Source of the DNA: Azophilus sp026709365
GTDB taxonomy: Bacteria > Pseudomonadota > Gammaproteobacteria > Pseudomonadales > Azotimanducaceae
Length of the DNA: 64,000 nucleotides
Assembly (NCBI GenBank): GCA_965200175.1
Contig: OZ241345.1
Span: 2,232,001 to 2,296,000, forward strand
Direction: 5' to 3'
Shown: positions 29,554 to 37,988 of the stretch, piece after piece
Layout of the letters: every line of letters begins with the position of its first letter
Numbering within the stretch: the stretch's first letter is position 1
The notes under the pieces: model-generated
The model's input: the letters and a program-made list of their open reading frames with translations, nothing else
Told to the model about the DNA's origin: nothing
The model's database searches: none
Program-made: the position numbers and the translations under genes

Positions 29554-31251
29554 TCAAAACAGCCCCGGCGTGGTCTCGGGGTCGTGCCGCACGCGCACCG
29601 CCCGGCGGCCGAGCAGGTGCTCGTGGGTGAGCGGGATGCGCACCTGCGTCTGGCCGACGTGGATGTCGCCCGCCCGCATCGTGGCCTCCCAGAGCACGTC
29701 GCTCTCGCCTGCGATCACCTGTATGACGCGCACCGACGCCCCCGCGCCGCCGCCCGCCGCCTCGATCCACTGCGTCAGGGGCCGGCCGACGTTGTCCAGC
29801 GCGATCTCCGCGCGCGGCACCTGGCCGTCCGCGTCGGTGGCCAGCCGGGCGTCGAAGCGCAGCGCGACGTACCTCTCGCCGTCGATCTCTCGGTCCTCCA
29901 CGTCATTGACCACCCGAACCGGGTCCTGGAGCGCCGGGTGCGATATCTCGAGAGCGGTGAGCGCCACGTCCGCGGGCGACAGCTCGCGACGGGCGCGAGC
30001 GAAGCGCTCGGCGGGCGACCGGGTGATGGGCTGGACGGACAGCTCGAAGGTCCTCGAGGCCGATCCCTCGCTGTTGGCGGCCCTGTAGGTCACCGTCGAG
30101 ATGCCGACGGCGTTGGCGCGCCCGGTGATGCGGCGGCTCGACGGGTCGAAGTCCAGCCCGGCCGGCAGGCCCGTAGTCGAGTAAGCAGGGGCGGGGTGCC
30201 CGGCGGTCGCCGCCGGCAGCGTGATGTCCACCGCCGCGTCCACGGTGACCGACCGGTCGGGCACGGCGGGGAGGTCGGGCCGGGTTGGGCGGGCGCGGAC
30301 CCTGAGAGTGAAGGTCACCGAATCCGAGCCCGCCCCGTTGGTGGCGGTCAGCCTCAGCGTGTATGTCCCGACGATCGCGGCCGCAGGCGTGCCGGTGATG
30401 CGGCGGCTCGACCGGTCGAAGTCCAGCCCGGCCGGCAGGCCGGACAGCGCGTAGGTCGGCTCCGGGCGCCCCGCCGTCGCGGCTGGGAGGGTGAAACTCG
30501 TGATTGGCGTGCCGACCGTGACGGAGCGGTCGTTGTAGGTGCCGCCCAGCGTCGGCGCGACGGGCGGCAGCGAGACCGAGATCTCGAAGGTCCTTGAGGC
30601 CGACCCCTCGCTGTTGGCGGCCCGGTAGGTCACCGTGGCCGTCCCCGCCGCCGTCGGGCGCCCGGTGATGCGGCGGCTCGACGGGTCGAACTGCAGGCCG
30701 TCCGGAAGGCCCGTGGCCGAGTAAGCAGGGGCGGGGTGCCCGGCGGTCGCCGCCGGCAGTTGGCGGTTGACGTCGACGCCGACGGTCGCGGCGAGGTCCG
30801 GCAGCACCGGCAGCGCCGGGGCCGCCGCGACCAGCTGGACGCCGTCGTCGAGCGTGAGCACGGCGCCTGTCGCCGACGTGGATAGCGCCGCAATCAAAAG
30901 GGCCGCTGACGAGGCGGATCCCTGCCAAGTGTAGGGTTCCGCGGAGTCGCCGCCGATCTCGGCCGCGGCCAGCGACATCGACCTGCCGCCGTAGGCCAGC
31001 GTCACCGAGCCGCCCCGCTCGAACGCGGCGCTGAAGTCTGGACCTGCGGATGACCCGGTGCCGGCGGCTGACCGGTCGAGTGCAAGTTGCACTGTCCCGT
31101 TGACATTGAGGCTGACGTACACGACGTAGGCCTCGGCGTCGCCTGCGACGAGGGCCGCGTCGATCCGCCGCCCCCCGAAGCTCGTCCAGATGGCGGTGAC
31201 GCTGGAGATGTAGGCCAGCGGCGCGGGCAGCGTGATCGCCTGGCGGGTCAC
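29554..31251 (-). CDS. Phage minor tail protein with three inserted Ig-like (He_PIG-type) domains
   Basis: 565 residues from the GTG at 31251, which overlaps the preceding stop. The N-terminus (TRQAITLPAPLAYISSVTAIW) and the DUF1833/gpL-like C-terminal 150 residues (ALTALEISHPALQDPVRVVN ... HVGQTQVRIPLTHEHLLGRR) are tail proteins. Between them are three near-repeats of an Ig-like putative cell-surface domain (each about 90 residues; recurring GLPAGLDFDPSSRRITGRP). Such domains often decorate tail tubes and bind host carbohydrates. Some repeats are almost identical at the DNA level, implying recent expansion. Confidence 0.75.
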   Translation of the reverse strand: MTRQAITLPAPLAYISSVTAIWTSFGGRRIDAALVAGDAEAYVVYVSLNVNGTVQLALDRSAAGTGSSAGPDFSAAFERGGSVTLAYGGRSMSLAAAEIGGDSAEPYTWQGSASSAALLIAALSTSATGAVLTLDDGVQLVAAAPALPVLPDLAATVGVDVNRQLPAATAGHPAPAYSATGLPDGLQFDPSSRRITGRPTAAGTATVTYRAANSEGSASRTFEISVSLPPVAPTLGGTYNDRSVTVGTPITSFTLPAATAGRPEPTYALSGLPAGLDFDRSSRRITGTPAAAIVGTYTLRLTATNGAGSDSVTFTLRVRARPTRPDLPAVPDRSVTVDAAVDITLPAATAGHPAPAYSTTGLPAGLDFDPSSRRITGRANAVGISTVTYRAANSEGSASRTFELSVQPITRSPAERFARARRELSPADVALTALEISHPALQDPVRVVNDVEDREIDGERYVALRFDARLATDADGQVPRAEIALDNVGRPLTQWIEAAGGGAGASVRVIQVIAGESDVLWEATMRAGDIHVGQTQVRIPLTHEHLLGRRAVRVRHDPETTPGLF

Positions 31252-31622
31252 GCCTCGTCGCTCCACAGGCCCTCGAGCGAGAGCCGCGCCTGCCACGAGC
31301 GCTCGCGGGAGGCCGACACGGAGGCCCGGTACTCGATGCCGCCCGCCCCGCCGACGACGCGGACGCGGCGCGTCGTGCCGTCATCCGTATCCGTCCACGC
31401 GAACCAAGTGGCCGCGTGGGCCGCCGCCCAATCCCGGAAGCGGACGCGGTCGGCGTCGGAGTCCAGCTGCACGGTGACCTCGCGGACGGTGTAGGCGGCG
31501 CTGAACGCCCGCGCCTGGCGGGCGGCCCCGTCCTCGAAATTGGTCCTGCGCACGGACTCGGCCTCGCGGACGGCGTAGCCGTCGGCGACCACCCATGCGT
31601 ATTCCGGCCAGGCGGCCATCAC
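31248..31622 (-). CDS. Phage minor tail protein
   Basis: This 124-residue protein (AAWPEYAWVVADGYAVREAE ... ASVSASRERSWQARLSLEGL) has the size, position and pattern of small tail proteins directly after the tape measure gene in lambda-like tails. It starts GTG-ATG overlapping the tape-measure stop, and its own stop overlaps the next start. Exact homology is not certain. Confidence 0.65.
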   Translation of the reverse strand: MMAAWPEYAWVVADGYAVREAESVRRTNFEDGAARQARAFSAAYTVREVTVQLDSDADRVRFRDWAAAHAATWFAWTDTDDGTTRRVRVVGGAGGIEYRASVSASRERSWQARLSLEGLWSDEA

Positions 31623-33922
31623 ACGGGCTGCCTGCGCAGGCCGAATGACTGGGCGAGCGCGCCGGCGACGGGGCCGTTGTTGGCGATGTCGTCGACCACC
31701 ACGCCGACGATGAGCCGGTCGCCGTCGATCTGCGCCTCGGCGCCGCGCGCCTCGATGCGCTGGCCGCCCTCGTTCGCGATCCGCACCTCCACGCTCATCG
31801 GCCCGCGCGGGCCGAGGGCGGCCATCTGCTCGGGAGTGAACACCCCCTCGCCCCTGCGGAGCACGGCGGGCACCTCGTCGCCGGCCAGCCCGCCCCGGTG
31901 CAGGCGCGGGGCGCCGGCGAAGGCCAGCGCCGGGACCGGCCTGCGGACGGCGAGCCGGCCCGCGATCCCGCCGCCGTGCGCGAAGCCGGCGAAGCCGGAC
32001 CCGTCGCCGAGCGGCGCGCCCGCCAGGCCCCCGCCGCCGCCCAGCAGCCCGCCCAGGAGCCGCGCCAGCGGGCCGATCACGGCCTGCTGGAGCGCGAGGC
32101 GCGCGAGGTCGGAGATCATCGAGTCCACCAGGCGCCCGAAGCTGAGCTCGCCGGTGCGCACGAAGTTGGCGAGGGCGTCCTCGGCGCCCAGGAAGGCGTT
32201 GCCGATCGCGTACTGGATCTGGGATCCGGACTCGTCGGCGAAGCCTGCCACGTCGCTGAGCGCCCGCCGGGCCCCGGCCCCGAAGTCCGCCGCCTCGCGC
32301 GCCGCCTGGGCCGCGACGGCCTCCGCCTCGGCGCGCCGGGCCTCCCGCTCGCGTTGGATGCGCGCCTGCTCCACCTCGGCCCCGGAGCCGCGCAGGGCGG
32401 CCCCCCGGTCGAGGCGCTCCAGCTCGCGGGCCGCCGCGGCCTGCAGCCGCCTGGCGTCGGCGTCGCGCAGGCGGGCGTCGCGCTCGGCCTCCAGCCGGGC
32501 GAGGGCCTCCCGGCGGGCGGCGTCCGACAGGCCGGGGTCGGCGCGCAGCACGGCGGCCTGCGCCTCGTACTCGCGGGTGATGCGCACGGTCTCCTCGAGG
32601 CGCCGGGCCTCCGCGTCCGCGAGCCGCTCGAGCACCCGCTGCGCCTCGCGGCCGACCTCCGGCGGCGGCGCGGCGCGGGCCTCGTCGGCCGCCGCCTCGG
32701 CCGCCTGGCGCGACAGCAGGCGCGTGCGCCCCAGCTCGTTGTTGAGCTCGTCCAGATCCAGCCGGATCGCCCTGATCTCGTCGCGGGGGTTGGCGCGGCC
32801 CGAGAGGGCGGCGGCGAAGTCACTGCCGGACTGGGACTGCAGCCGGCGCGACGCCTCAGCCAGGGCCGCCTGCCGCTCCTCGATGTCCGCCAGGATCTCC
32901 TCCTCCGGACGGGCCGCGCCGGCCTCCGGCGTGACCGCCCGGACGAGCCGCGTCGCGCCGCGCGCGATCCGGGCGGCGACGTCGCTGTCGAGGAGCGACC
33001 GCTGCAGGTCGTCCACCGCGTTGGCGAGCCGCTCGAACTCGGCGCGCGCCGTGCGCGTGCTGTCGGCCAGCCCGGCGCCGAACTCCTCGCGCAGCTGCCG
33101 CGCCAGCGCCGGCAGCAGGTCCTCGGCCAGCAGCTGGCCGTTGCGCAGCATGTCGTCGAGCTCCTCCGTCGTCACGCCCACCGCCCGAGCCGCGATCTGG
33201 AAGGCGCCGGGAAGCCGCTCGCCGAGCTGGCCCCGCAGCTCCTCGGCGGAGACCGTGCCCTTGGAGATGATCTGCTCCAGCGTGGTCATCACGCCCTCGA
33301 GGTCGGCGGCCGACAGTTGCAGCACCGCCGCCGACTCGGCGAACGACTCGAATATCCGGCGGCCCTGCTCGCCCTCAAGGGCCGTGCCCCGCGTCGCCGC
33401 GGCGAAGCGCGCGAAGCTCCCGGCGAGCGGCTGGAACGCCAGTCCCAGCCGGTCGGCCAGGGCCGCCAGGCGCTCCCACTCGACGGCGGCCGCCGCGGCC
33501 CCGCCGGTCGCCGCCGACAGCTGCGCCTCCACGGACTCCAGCGCGACGACCGTGCGCACCGTATCCCGCACGAAGCCGGCGAAGAGGCCCGCGGCCACCG
33601 CGGGGGCGGCGTACCGGCCGAGCGCCCGCAGGACGCCGCCGTGCGCGGCGGCGAGGCCCCGGGCGGACCGCTCCGCCCGCGAGGCGGCGGCCGCGGTCCG
33701 GTCGATGCCCCTGGCCGCCGAGGCCGCCGAGCGGCCGAGGTTGCGGTTGAGCCGGTCCAGCCTGGCCGTCCGCCCGGCCTGCCCGCCCAGCGCCGCGCCC
33801 GCGCCCCGCGCCGCCCCGGACAGCTCCTGGACGGCCCGCCGCGCCCCCCGCGCCGCCCGCACCACCTCGCGCCCGCCGCCGGGCGCCGTGATCCGCGCCT
33901 CCAGGCGCAGCTCGCGCGGCAT
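31619..33922 (-). CDS. Phage tail tape measure protein
   Basis: This 767-residue protein is Ala/Arg/Glu rich and mostly helical, with an N-terminal tape-measure domain (ESVEAQLSAATGGAAAAAVE, FESFAESAAVLQLSAADLEG, QLGERLPGAFQIAARAVGVT, GQLLAEDLLPALARQLREEF). A long coiled-coil middle (Arg-Glu heptads) and a C-terminal lambda-type domain (SDLARLALQQAVIGPLARLL) follow. At 0.15 nm per residue, its length predicts a siphovirus tail of roughly 115 nm (inference). It follows the tail assembly chaperone as expected. Confidence 0.88.
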   Translation of the reverse strand: MPRELRLEARITAPGGGREVVRAARGARRAVQELSGAARGAGAALGGQAGRTARLDRLNRNLGRSAASAARGIDRTAAAASRAERSARGLAAAHGGVLRALGRYAAPAVAAGLFAGFVRDTVRTVVALESVEAQLSAATGGAAAAAVEWERLAALADRLGLAFQPLAGSFARFAAATRGTALEGEQGRRIFESFAESAAVLQLSAADLEGVMTTLEQIISKGTVSAEELRGQLGERLPGAFQIAARAVGVTTEELDDMLRNGQLLAEDLLPALARQLREEFGAGLADSTRTARAEFERLANAVDDLQRSLLDSDVAARIARGATRLVRAVTPEAGAARPEEEILADIEERQAALAEASRRLQSQSGSDFAAALSGRANPRDEIRAIRLDLDELNNELGRTRLLSRQAAEAAADEARAAPPPEVGREAQRVLERLADAEARRLEETVRITREYEAQAAVLRADPGLSDAARREALARLEAERDARLRDADARRLQAAAARELERLDRGAALRGSGAEVEQARIQREREARRAEAEAVAAQAAREAADFGAGARRALSDVAGFADESGSQIQYAIGNAFLGAEDALANFVRTGELSFGRLVDSMISDLARLALQQAVIGPLARLLGGLLGGGGGLAGAPLGDGSGFAGFAHGGGIAGRLAVRRPVPALAFAGAPRLHRGGLAGDEVPAVLRRGEGVFTPEQMAALGPRGPMSVEVRIANEGGQRIEARGAEAQIDGDRLIVGVVVDDIANNGPVAGALAQSFGLRRQPV

Positions 33923-33936
33923 GCTAGACTCCCCCC

Positions 33937-34110
33937 ATGCTCGTCCTGGCCGCCATGCTCCTGCTCAGCCTCGCCGCGCTGCTCGCCGGCAGCGCGCCGC
34001 TGTTCTGGCTCGTGCTGCTGGCGGGCGCCGTCTGGGGCGTCGCTCGGATCGCCGCCTTGCTGGACGAGGACGCCCGGCGGCTCAGGGACTGGTGGCGGCG
34101 AGGGCCCTGA
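33937..34110 (+). CDS. Possible small membrane protein opposite the tail operon
   Basis: A 57-residue plus-strand frame (MLVLAAMLLLSLAALLAGSA, then PLFWLVLLAGAVWGVARIAA and a charged tail DEDARRLRDWWRRGP). It fills the 159-bp gap between the tape measure start and the frameshifted chaperone end. Two hydrophobic helices with a basic tail are protein-like, but no Shine-Dalgarno is visible and it opposes all neighbours. Confidence 0.35.
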   Translation: MLVLAAMLLLSLAALLAGSAPLFWLVLLAGAVWGVARIAALLDEDARRLRDWWRRGP

Positions 34111-34662
34111 CGGCCGCGCCCTCGATGGCGATCAGACCGGGAAAGGCCGCCGCCCAGTCGATGCCCATGGCGGCGGCCGCCGCGGCGCAGGCCGCGTAGT
34201 CCAGCGCCGTCGGCGACCCGTCCGGCGCCAGCCGCCACTGGCCGGCGCAGGCCCCGAAAAGCCGCGCCGCGTCCCAGCAGTCCGGCAGGACGGGGCAGGA
34301 GTCGTCGCCGCGCGCCCACGCCGCGGCTACCCTGGCGAGTTTTTTGCGCGCGACCCCGCCAGGAAGTCCATGTAGGCGCGGCTGACGGCGGCGACCACGT
34401 GGGGCGCGTCGGCCAGCTCGCCGTAGGACTCATCGCGGACCTCCAGCGGGCTGCCGTCCGCGCGCTCGATCCCCGACCAGCCCGCCAGCACGCTGCGCAG
34501 GAAGGCCTCGTCGCCCGAATCGACCGCCTTGCGGGCCTTGCCCGCCGGCAGCCACCTGAAGTCGGCCCGGAACTCCATGCGCTCCCCGCCGCCGGGCTGG
34601 TCCACCGGCACCCGGACGCCCTTGCTCACGGCGCCCTCGCGGATCAGGCGCAGCGCGGTCAC
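34082..34662 (-). CDS. Tail assembly chaperone with predicted -1 frameshift extension
   Basis: The zero-frame product (34327-34662, 111 residues, GTG start) has the context MTALRLIREGAVSKGVRVPV and ends AKNSPG. Just before its stop lies A-AAA-AAC (34345-34339, minus strand), a classic -1 slippery heptamer. After a -1 slip the frame stays open to 34082 and reads LARVAAAWARGDDSC..., resembling DUF1799 phage proteins (Trp pair, CAGQWRLAPDG, ALDYAACAAAAAAMGIDWAA). This reproduces the lambda G/GT arrangement between tail tube and tape measure. Confidence 0.75.
34339..34345 (-). other. Slippery heptamer A AAA AAC
   Basis: In the zero frame the codons are GCA-AAA-AAC, so the heptamer has the right phase for a -1 shift. 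The downstream -1 frame is open for about 85 codons and encodes a DUF1799-like sequence. Confidence 0.75.
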
Positions 34663-35585
34663 GCCTCCGCCCCGTCAACGTAAACCGCGCCGTCGGCGAC
34701 GCAGCTTAGCGGCAGCTGCTGGACGGACTCGCGGCTCTTGAGCGACCACTCGCCGTCCGGCGAGACGGTCGCGCTCTCGATGTACAGGTGGCGCCCCAGG
34801 CTCACCGAGTCGCCTTCGTCCGAGTCGTCCTGGATGTCGGCGTCCTCGCGGTAGCGGATCGCCACCGACTTCACGCTGTCGGCGCCGCCGGTGGTGACGC
34901 GCTTGGCCGCGACCGGCGTGTAGCTGGCCTTGATGCCCATGTTTGTCGCGACCAAGGCCTTGTCCAACACCGCCACCAGAGCCCGGGCCGACGACAGCAG
35001 GACCTTGGCGGCCCTGACCTGGACGAGCGTCGGCGGGGCCGCCGCGTCCAGGTCCACTGTCGAGGACTCGGAACTTTCCGATCCCCCCGTGCCCGACTTG
35101 ATCGTGAATCCCGCCGCCTCCACCGCCGCGACGCCGGGCGCGGCGCCCAGCCGGTGAACCGCCGTGCCGGCGCCCGTGTTCGCGGTGTTGAGCAGCTTGG
35201 CCACGTCGGCCAGGCTGGCCGCCGCGGCCACGTCCGCCTTGAGGGCGTCGGCCGCCGCCTGGGCGCCGGGACCGGCGCCGATGTCCAGGATCTCGTCCGC
35301 GACCGCCGTCACCGACTGGTCCGACGCCGAGCCGGCCAGGAAGAGCGCGACGTTGTCGAGGTCGATGCTGCGCAGCACCAGGCGCAGGGTGTGGGTGGTG
35401 CTGACCACCCGGTCGATCAGCTTGCTGGAGGTGTCCACGCCGTCGCCGGCGTCCACGGTCAGCCGCTCGGTCTCGCTCGACAGCGTCGCCGAAAGCGTGT
35501 CGCCGACGTAGCGCTCGACCTTCTCGCCGGCGCGCCGCATGAACAGGTGTCCAGCCCCGAGCAGCACGTTGTTTTTGTAGGCCAT
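34659..35585 (-). CDS. Phage major tail (tube) protein
   Basis: A 308-residue protein starting MAYKNNVLLGAGHLFMRRAG with beta-rich repeats (GDTLSATLSSETERLTVDAG, STTHTLRLVLRSIDLDNVAL) typical of long-tail tube subunits. No sheath gene is present, so the tail is non-contractile. It lies directly upstream of the tail chaperone with a 4-base overlap. Confidence 0.75.
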   Translation of the reverse strand: MAYKNNVLLGAGHLFMRRAGEKVERYVGDTLSATLSSETERLTVDAGDGVDTSSKLIDRVVSTTHTLRLVLRSIDLDNVALFLAGSASDQSVTAVADEILDIGAGPGAQAAADALKADVAAAASLADVAKLLNTANTGAGTAVHRLGAAPGVAAVEAAGFTIKSGTGGSESSESSTVDLDAAAPPTLVQVRAAKVLLSSARALVAVLDKALVATNMGIKASYTPVAAKRVTTGGADSVKSVAIRYREDADIQDDSDEGDSVSLGRHLYIESATVSPDGEWSLKSRESVQQLPLSCVADGAVYVDGAEA

Positions 35586-35607
35586 TTGACGCTCCCCGTC
35601 GTTTGTG

Positions 35608-36015
35608 TCACCGGACCGCGATGGCCGGCACGTCGTACTCGTCCTGCCACCACAGCACGTCCCGGTCCAGCCGCAGCAGGCGCCCGCGGCGGAAGTTCAC
35701 CCTGCCGGCGGCGCCGGGCGGCCTCCAGCCGGCCAGCGCCCGCAGCAGCGGCAGCCGCAGGTCCTCGATCTCGTCGAGCGCCGCGCCGCCCGGCCCGCGC
35801 CGGTTGCGCACCGCCAGCAGCACGGCGACCCCGTAGCGGCGCAGGTTGTCCACGGCCGCGTTCCGGTCGTCGGAGTCGTCCTCCGAGAGGTAGGTCACGT
35901 AGCAGGTGTCGCGGCCCACGTCGCGCTGGGCGGCCGCGAGGTCCGCCGCGCCGCGCACGTCCCACTCGGTCAGCTCCGAAAGCCTCGCCCGCCAGTCGCG
36001 CAGCCGGATGGACAC
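35608..36015 (-). CDS. Phage Gp37-like head-tail joining protein
   Basis: 135 residues from the GTG at 36013-36015, which sits 1 bp past the preceding stop (VSIRLRDWRARLSELTEW...). It contains TCYVTYLSEDDSDDRNAAVD and LLRALAGWRPPGAAGRVNFR, resembling Mu gp37/DUF1834-type connector proteins. The longer open frame upstream is an antisense-like extension into its neighbour. Confidence 0.65.
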   Translation of the reverse strand: MSIRLRDWRARLSELTEWDVRGAADLAAAQRDVGRDTCYVTYLSEDDSDDRNAAVDNLRRYGVAVLLAVRNRRGPGGAALDEIEDLRLPLLRALAGWRPPGAAGRVNFRRGRLLRLDRDVLWWQDEYDVPAIAVR

Positions 36016-36016
36016 C

Positions 36017-36562
36017 TCAGTACCCCGCCAGCTCGGCCAGGCGCGGCTGCCGCGCCACGGCGCCCACGGCCCCGTCCGTGCCCTCCGCCCCGGCCTCGGC
36101 AAGCGGCGTCCCGTCCGCGTCGGTCAGCACCGAGGCGCCGCCGCGCAGGTCGGCCAGCATCCGCCGCGCCATCGCCATGCGCGGCTCGAGGGACTCGGGC
36201 AGCGCGCCGCCGTAGAGCGCCCCGACGGCCAGGTCCGAGACGACCTGCCGCACCAGCGGCGCCTCGGAGGCGTCGGACCAGAGGTAGCGGACGGCCACCG
36301 CCGACGCCGCCTCCGCGCAGGCCGCGTCGAGCGCCGCGTTGATGCGTCCGGCGACGTCGTCCGCCGCGTCGAGCAGCGCCCGGACCCGCTTCGCGGCGCC
36401 GTCGGCGTCCTCGCCGTCACGCGCCTGGGCGGCGCCGGGCGGCAGTCCGTTCAGCGCCGCGTCCACGACGTCGGCCGAGGCCCCGGAGGCGTCGGCCAGG
36501 GCCCGCGCGCCCCACAGGGCGGCCAGGTCGGGCAGGATCGAGGCGGCGGCCAGGGAGGCCAT
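36017..36562 (-). CDS. Phage head-tail connector (DUF1320/Mu gp36-like)
   Basis: This 181-residue helical, Ala-rich protein (VRYLWSDASEAPLVRQVVSD, ARRMLADLRGGASVL) sits directly after the major capsid gene, where Mu-like phages have their gp36/DUF1320 connector. The match is by position and helical pattern, so the family is tentative. Confidence 0.6.
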   Translation of the reverse strand: MASLAAASILPDLAALWGARALADASGASADVVDAALNGLPPGAAQARDGEDADGAAKRVRALLDAADDVAGRINAALDAACAEAASAVAVRYLWSDASEAPLVRQVVSDLAVGALYGGALPESLEPRMAMARRMLADLRGGASVLTDADGTPLAEAGAEGTDGAVGAVARQPRLAELAGY

Positions 36563-36568
36563 GCGGGC

Positions 36569-37597
36569 CTAGTCCACGGCGTTCTGGATCAGGTACCCGA
36601 AGCCGGCCTTGCCGCCGGCCACCACCTCCTTGCAGGAGTCGCGGGCGATGATCTCGTGCGCGCCCTTGATGCCGCGCTTGGTCGCGATCATCGAGTGGAC
36701 CATCATCTCGACGTACACGGCCGTGAAGCCGAACGTCGGAATGTCCTGGGAGCTGATGAGGGTCTCGCCGGACATGCCGCCGGTGTCGCCCATCGTCTGG
36801 GCCGCGCCCAGGGTGCCGCGGTGGATCAGCGCCATGTGCTTGCCCCACACGCGCGCGGTGGTGACCGCGTTGCCGCGCTTGGAGGTCGCGATGCGCACCG
36901 AGCCGACCAGCAGCTCGTCCACCTCGATCAGCTCCGCCACGGCCATGCGGCTCGCCATGCCGGAGTCCGCGCCGGACACGCGGTTGACCGCCTTGAGGAC
37001 CTTGGGGTGCAGGCGCAGCTTGCTCCACGCCGACTGGCCGATCACGGCCACGTTCGGCGGAAAGACCATCGCCGTGCGGGCGGCCTCGATCACGCCGAGC
37101 ACGTCGCCGCCATCCTCGTCGAATTGGTCGTTGCCGCCGTTTGCGGACGCCAGGTCCGTCATGTAGTCGGCGGAGTAGCTCGAGGCGCTGAAGACCAGGT
37201 CCGCCGTCCGCTTCTCGCGCGCCAGGGCGAGGAGGTGGCGCAGGTTCACCGCCGCGACGTTGGCGGGGTCCGACCAGCCGCCGGACATCGCGGCGTCCTG
37301 GTCGCTGACCGGCACCACGTCCATGAGCCCGTGGTGCTCGGTGCGGTCCTCGATGCGCTTGCCCCCGAACTCGACCTGCGCCGGCTCGCCGGTGCGGCCG
37401 AGCGACACGTCGGGCACGACGTAGGCGTCCGCCTTGGCGTACTCCCGCCACCAGAACTGGTCCTGCGGCAGCCGCGGCAGCGGCGGCAGGACCCGGTCGG
37501 CGATCGCGCCGGGCTCGTTGTAGCTCAGCGCCACCGCCGTGCGGACCGGGTCCACCGGCAGCAGCGCGGCGTCCGTGACTGAGATTTCCGTCGCCAT
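36569..37597 (-). CDS. Phage major capsid protein
   Basis: A 342-residue protein starting MATEISVTDAALLPVDPVRT, with GAIADRVLPPLPRLPQDQFW, VIEAARTAMVFPPNVAVIGQ and KLRLHPKVLKAVNRVSGADS. These are features of the major capsid family of B3/D3112-type and related phages (HK97-like fold). It lies between the decoration protein and connector genes in standard order and shows no frame damage. Confidence 0.85.
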   Translation of the reverse strand: MATEISVTDAALLPVDPVRTAVALSYNEPGAIADRVLPPLPRLPQDQFWWREYAKADAYVVPDVSLGRTGEPAQVEFGGKRIEDRTEHHGLMDVVPVSDQDAAMSGGWSDPANVAAVNLRHLLALAREKRTADLVFSASSYSADYMTDLASANGGNDQFDEDGGDVLGVIEAARTAMVFPPNVAVIGQSAWSKLRLHPKVLKAVNRVSGADSGMASRMAVAELIEVDELLVGSVRIATSKRGNAVTTARVWGKHMALIHRGTLGAAQTMGDTGGMSGETLISSQDIPTFGFTAVYVEMMVHSMIATKRGIKGAHEIIARDSCKEVVAGGKAGFGYLIQNAVD

Positions 37598-37607
37598 TGT
37601 GCAGCTC

Positions 37608-37988
37608 CTACTTGATTTGTCCGTGCGCCAGGATGACGCGGATGAGGTCGTCCTTCGCGCCCGACTCGAGCGCCACCGCGATGACGCGGTCGTCCGCCGC
37701 CGACGCCGGCGACAGCTTGCCGGCGTCGCCGCCGCTGTTGGTGGTCGGCCTCAGCAGGGCCCCGCGCGTCGCCGCCGCCCCCAGCTTGGCCATCGCGGCG
37801 CCGTACACCCGCACCTCGACGGGGTTGCCTGCGGTCGCCGGACGCATCGCGATCCCGATGGCGCCGTCGGCGTGGTCCGTCGTGTGGCTGACCTCGCCGT
37901 TGCTGGAGTTGTGCTTGACGGCGTGGAACTGCGACACGGCCGCCTTGGCCTCGAACGGAAGGTCCGGCCCTTGCCTACCTGTCTCCAT
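37608..37988 (-). CDS. Phage capsid decoration protein (DUF2190-like)
   Basis: This 126-residue beta-rich protein (FHAVKHNSSNGEVSHTTDHA ... GAIGIAMRPATAGNPVEVRV ... AVALESGAKDDLIRVILAHG) matches the DUF2190/head decoration pattern found between protease/scaffold and major capsid genes. Its start overlaps the preceding gene by 14 bases. Confidence 0.75.
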   Translation of the reverse strand: METGRQGPDLPFEAKAAVSQFHAVKHNSSNGEVSHTTDHADGAIGIAMRPATAGNPVEVRVYGAAMAKLGAAATRGALLRPTTNSGGDAGKLSPASAADDRVIAVALESGAKDDLIRVILAHGQIK

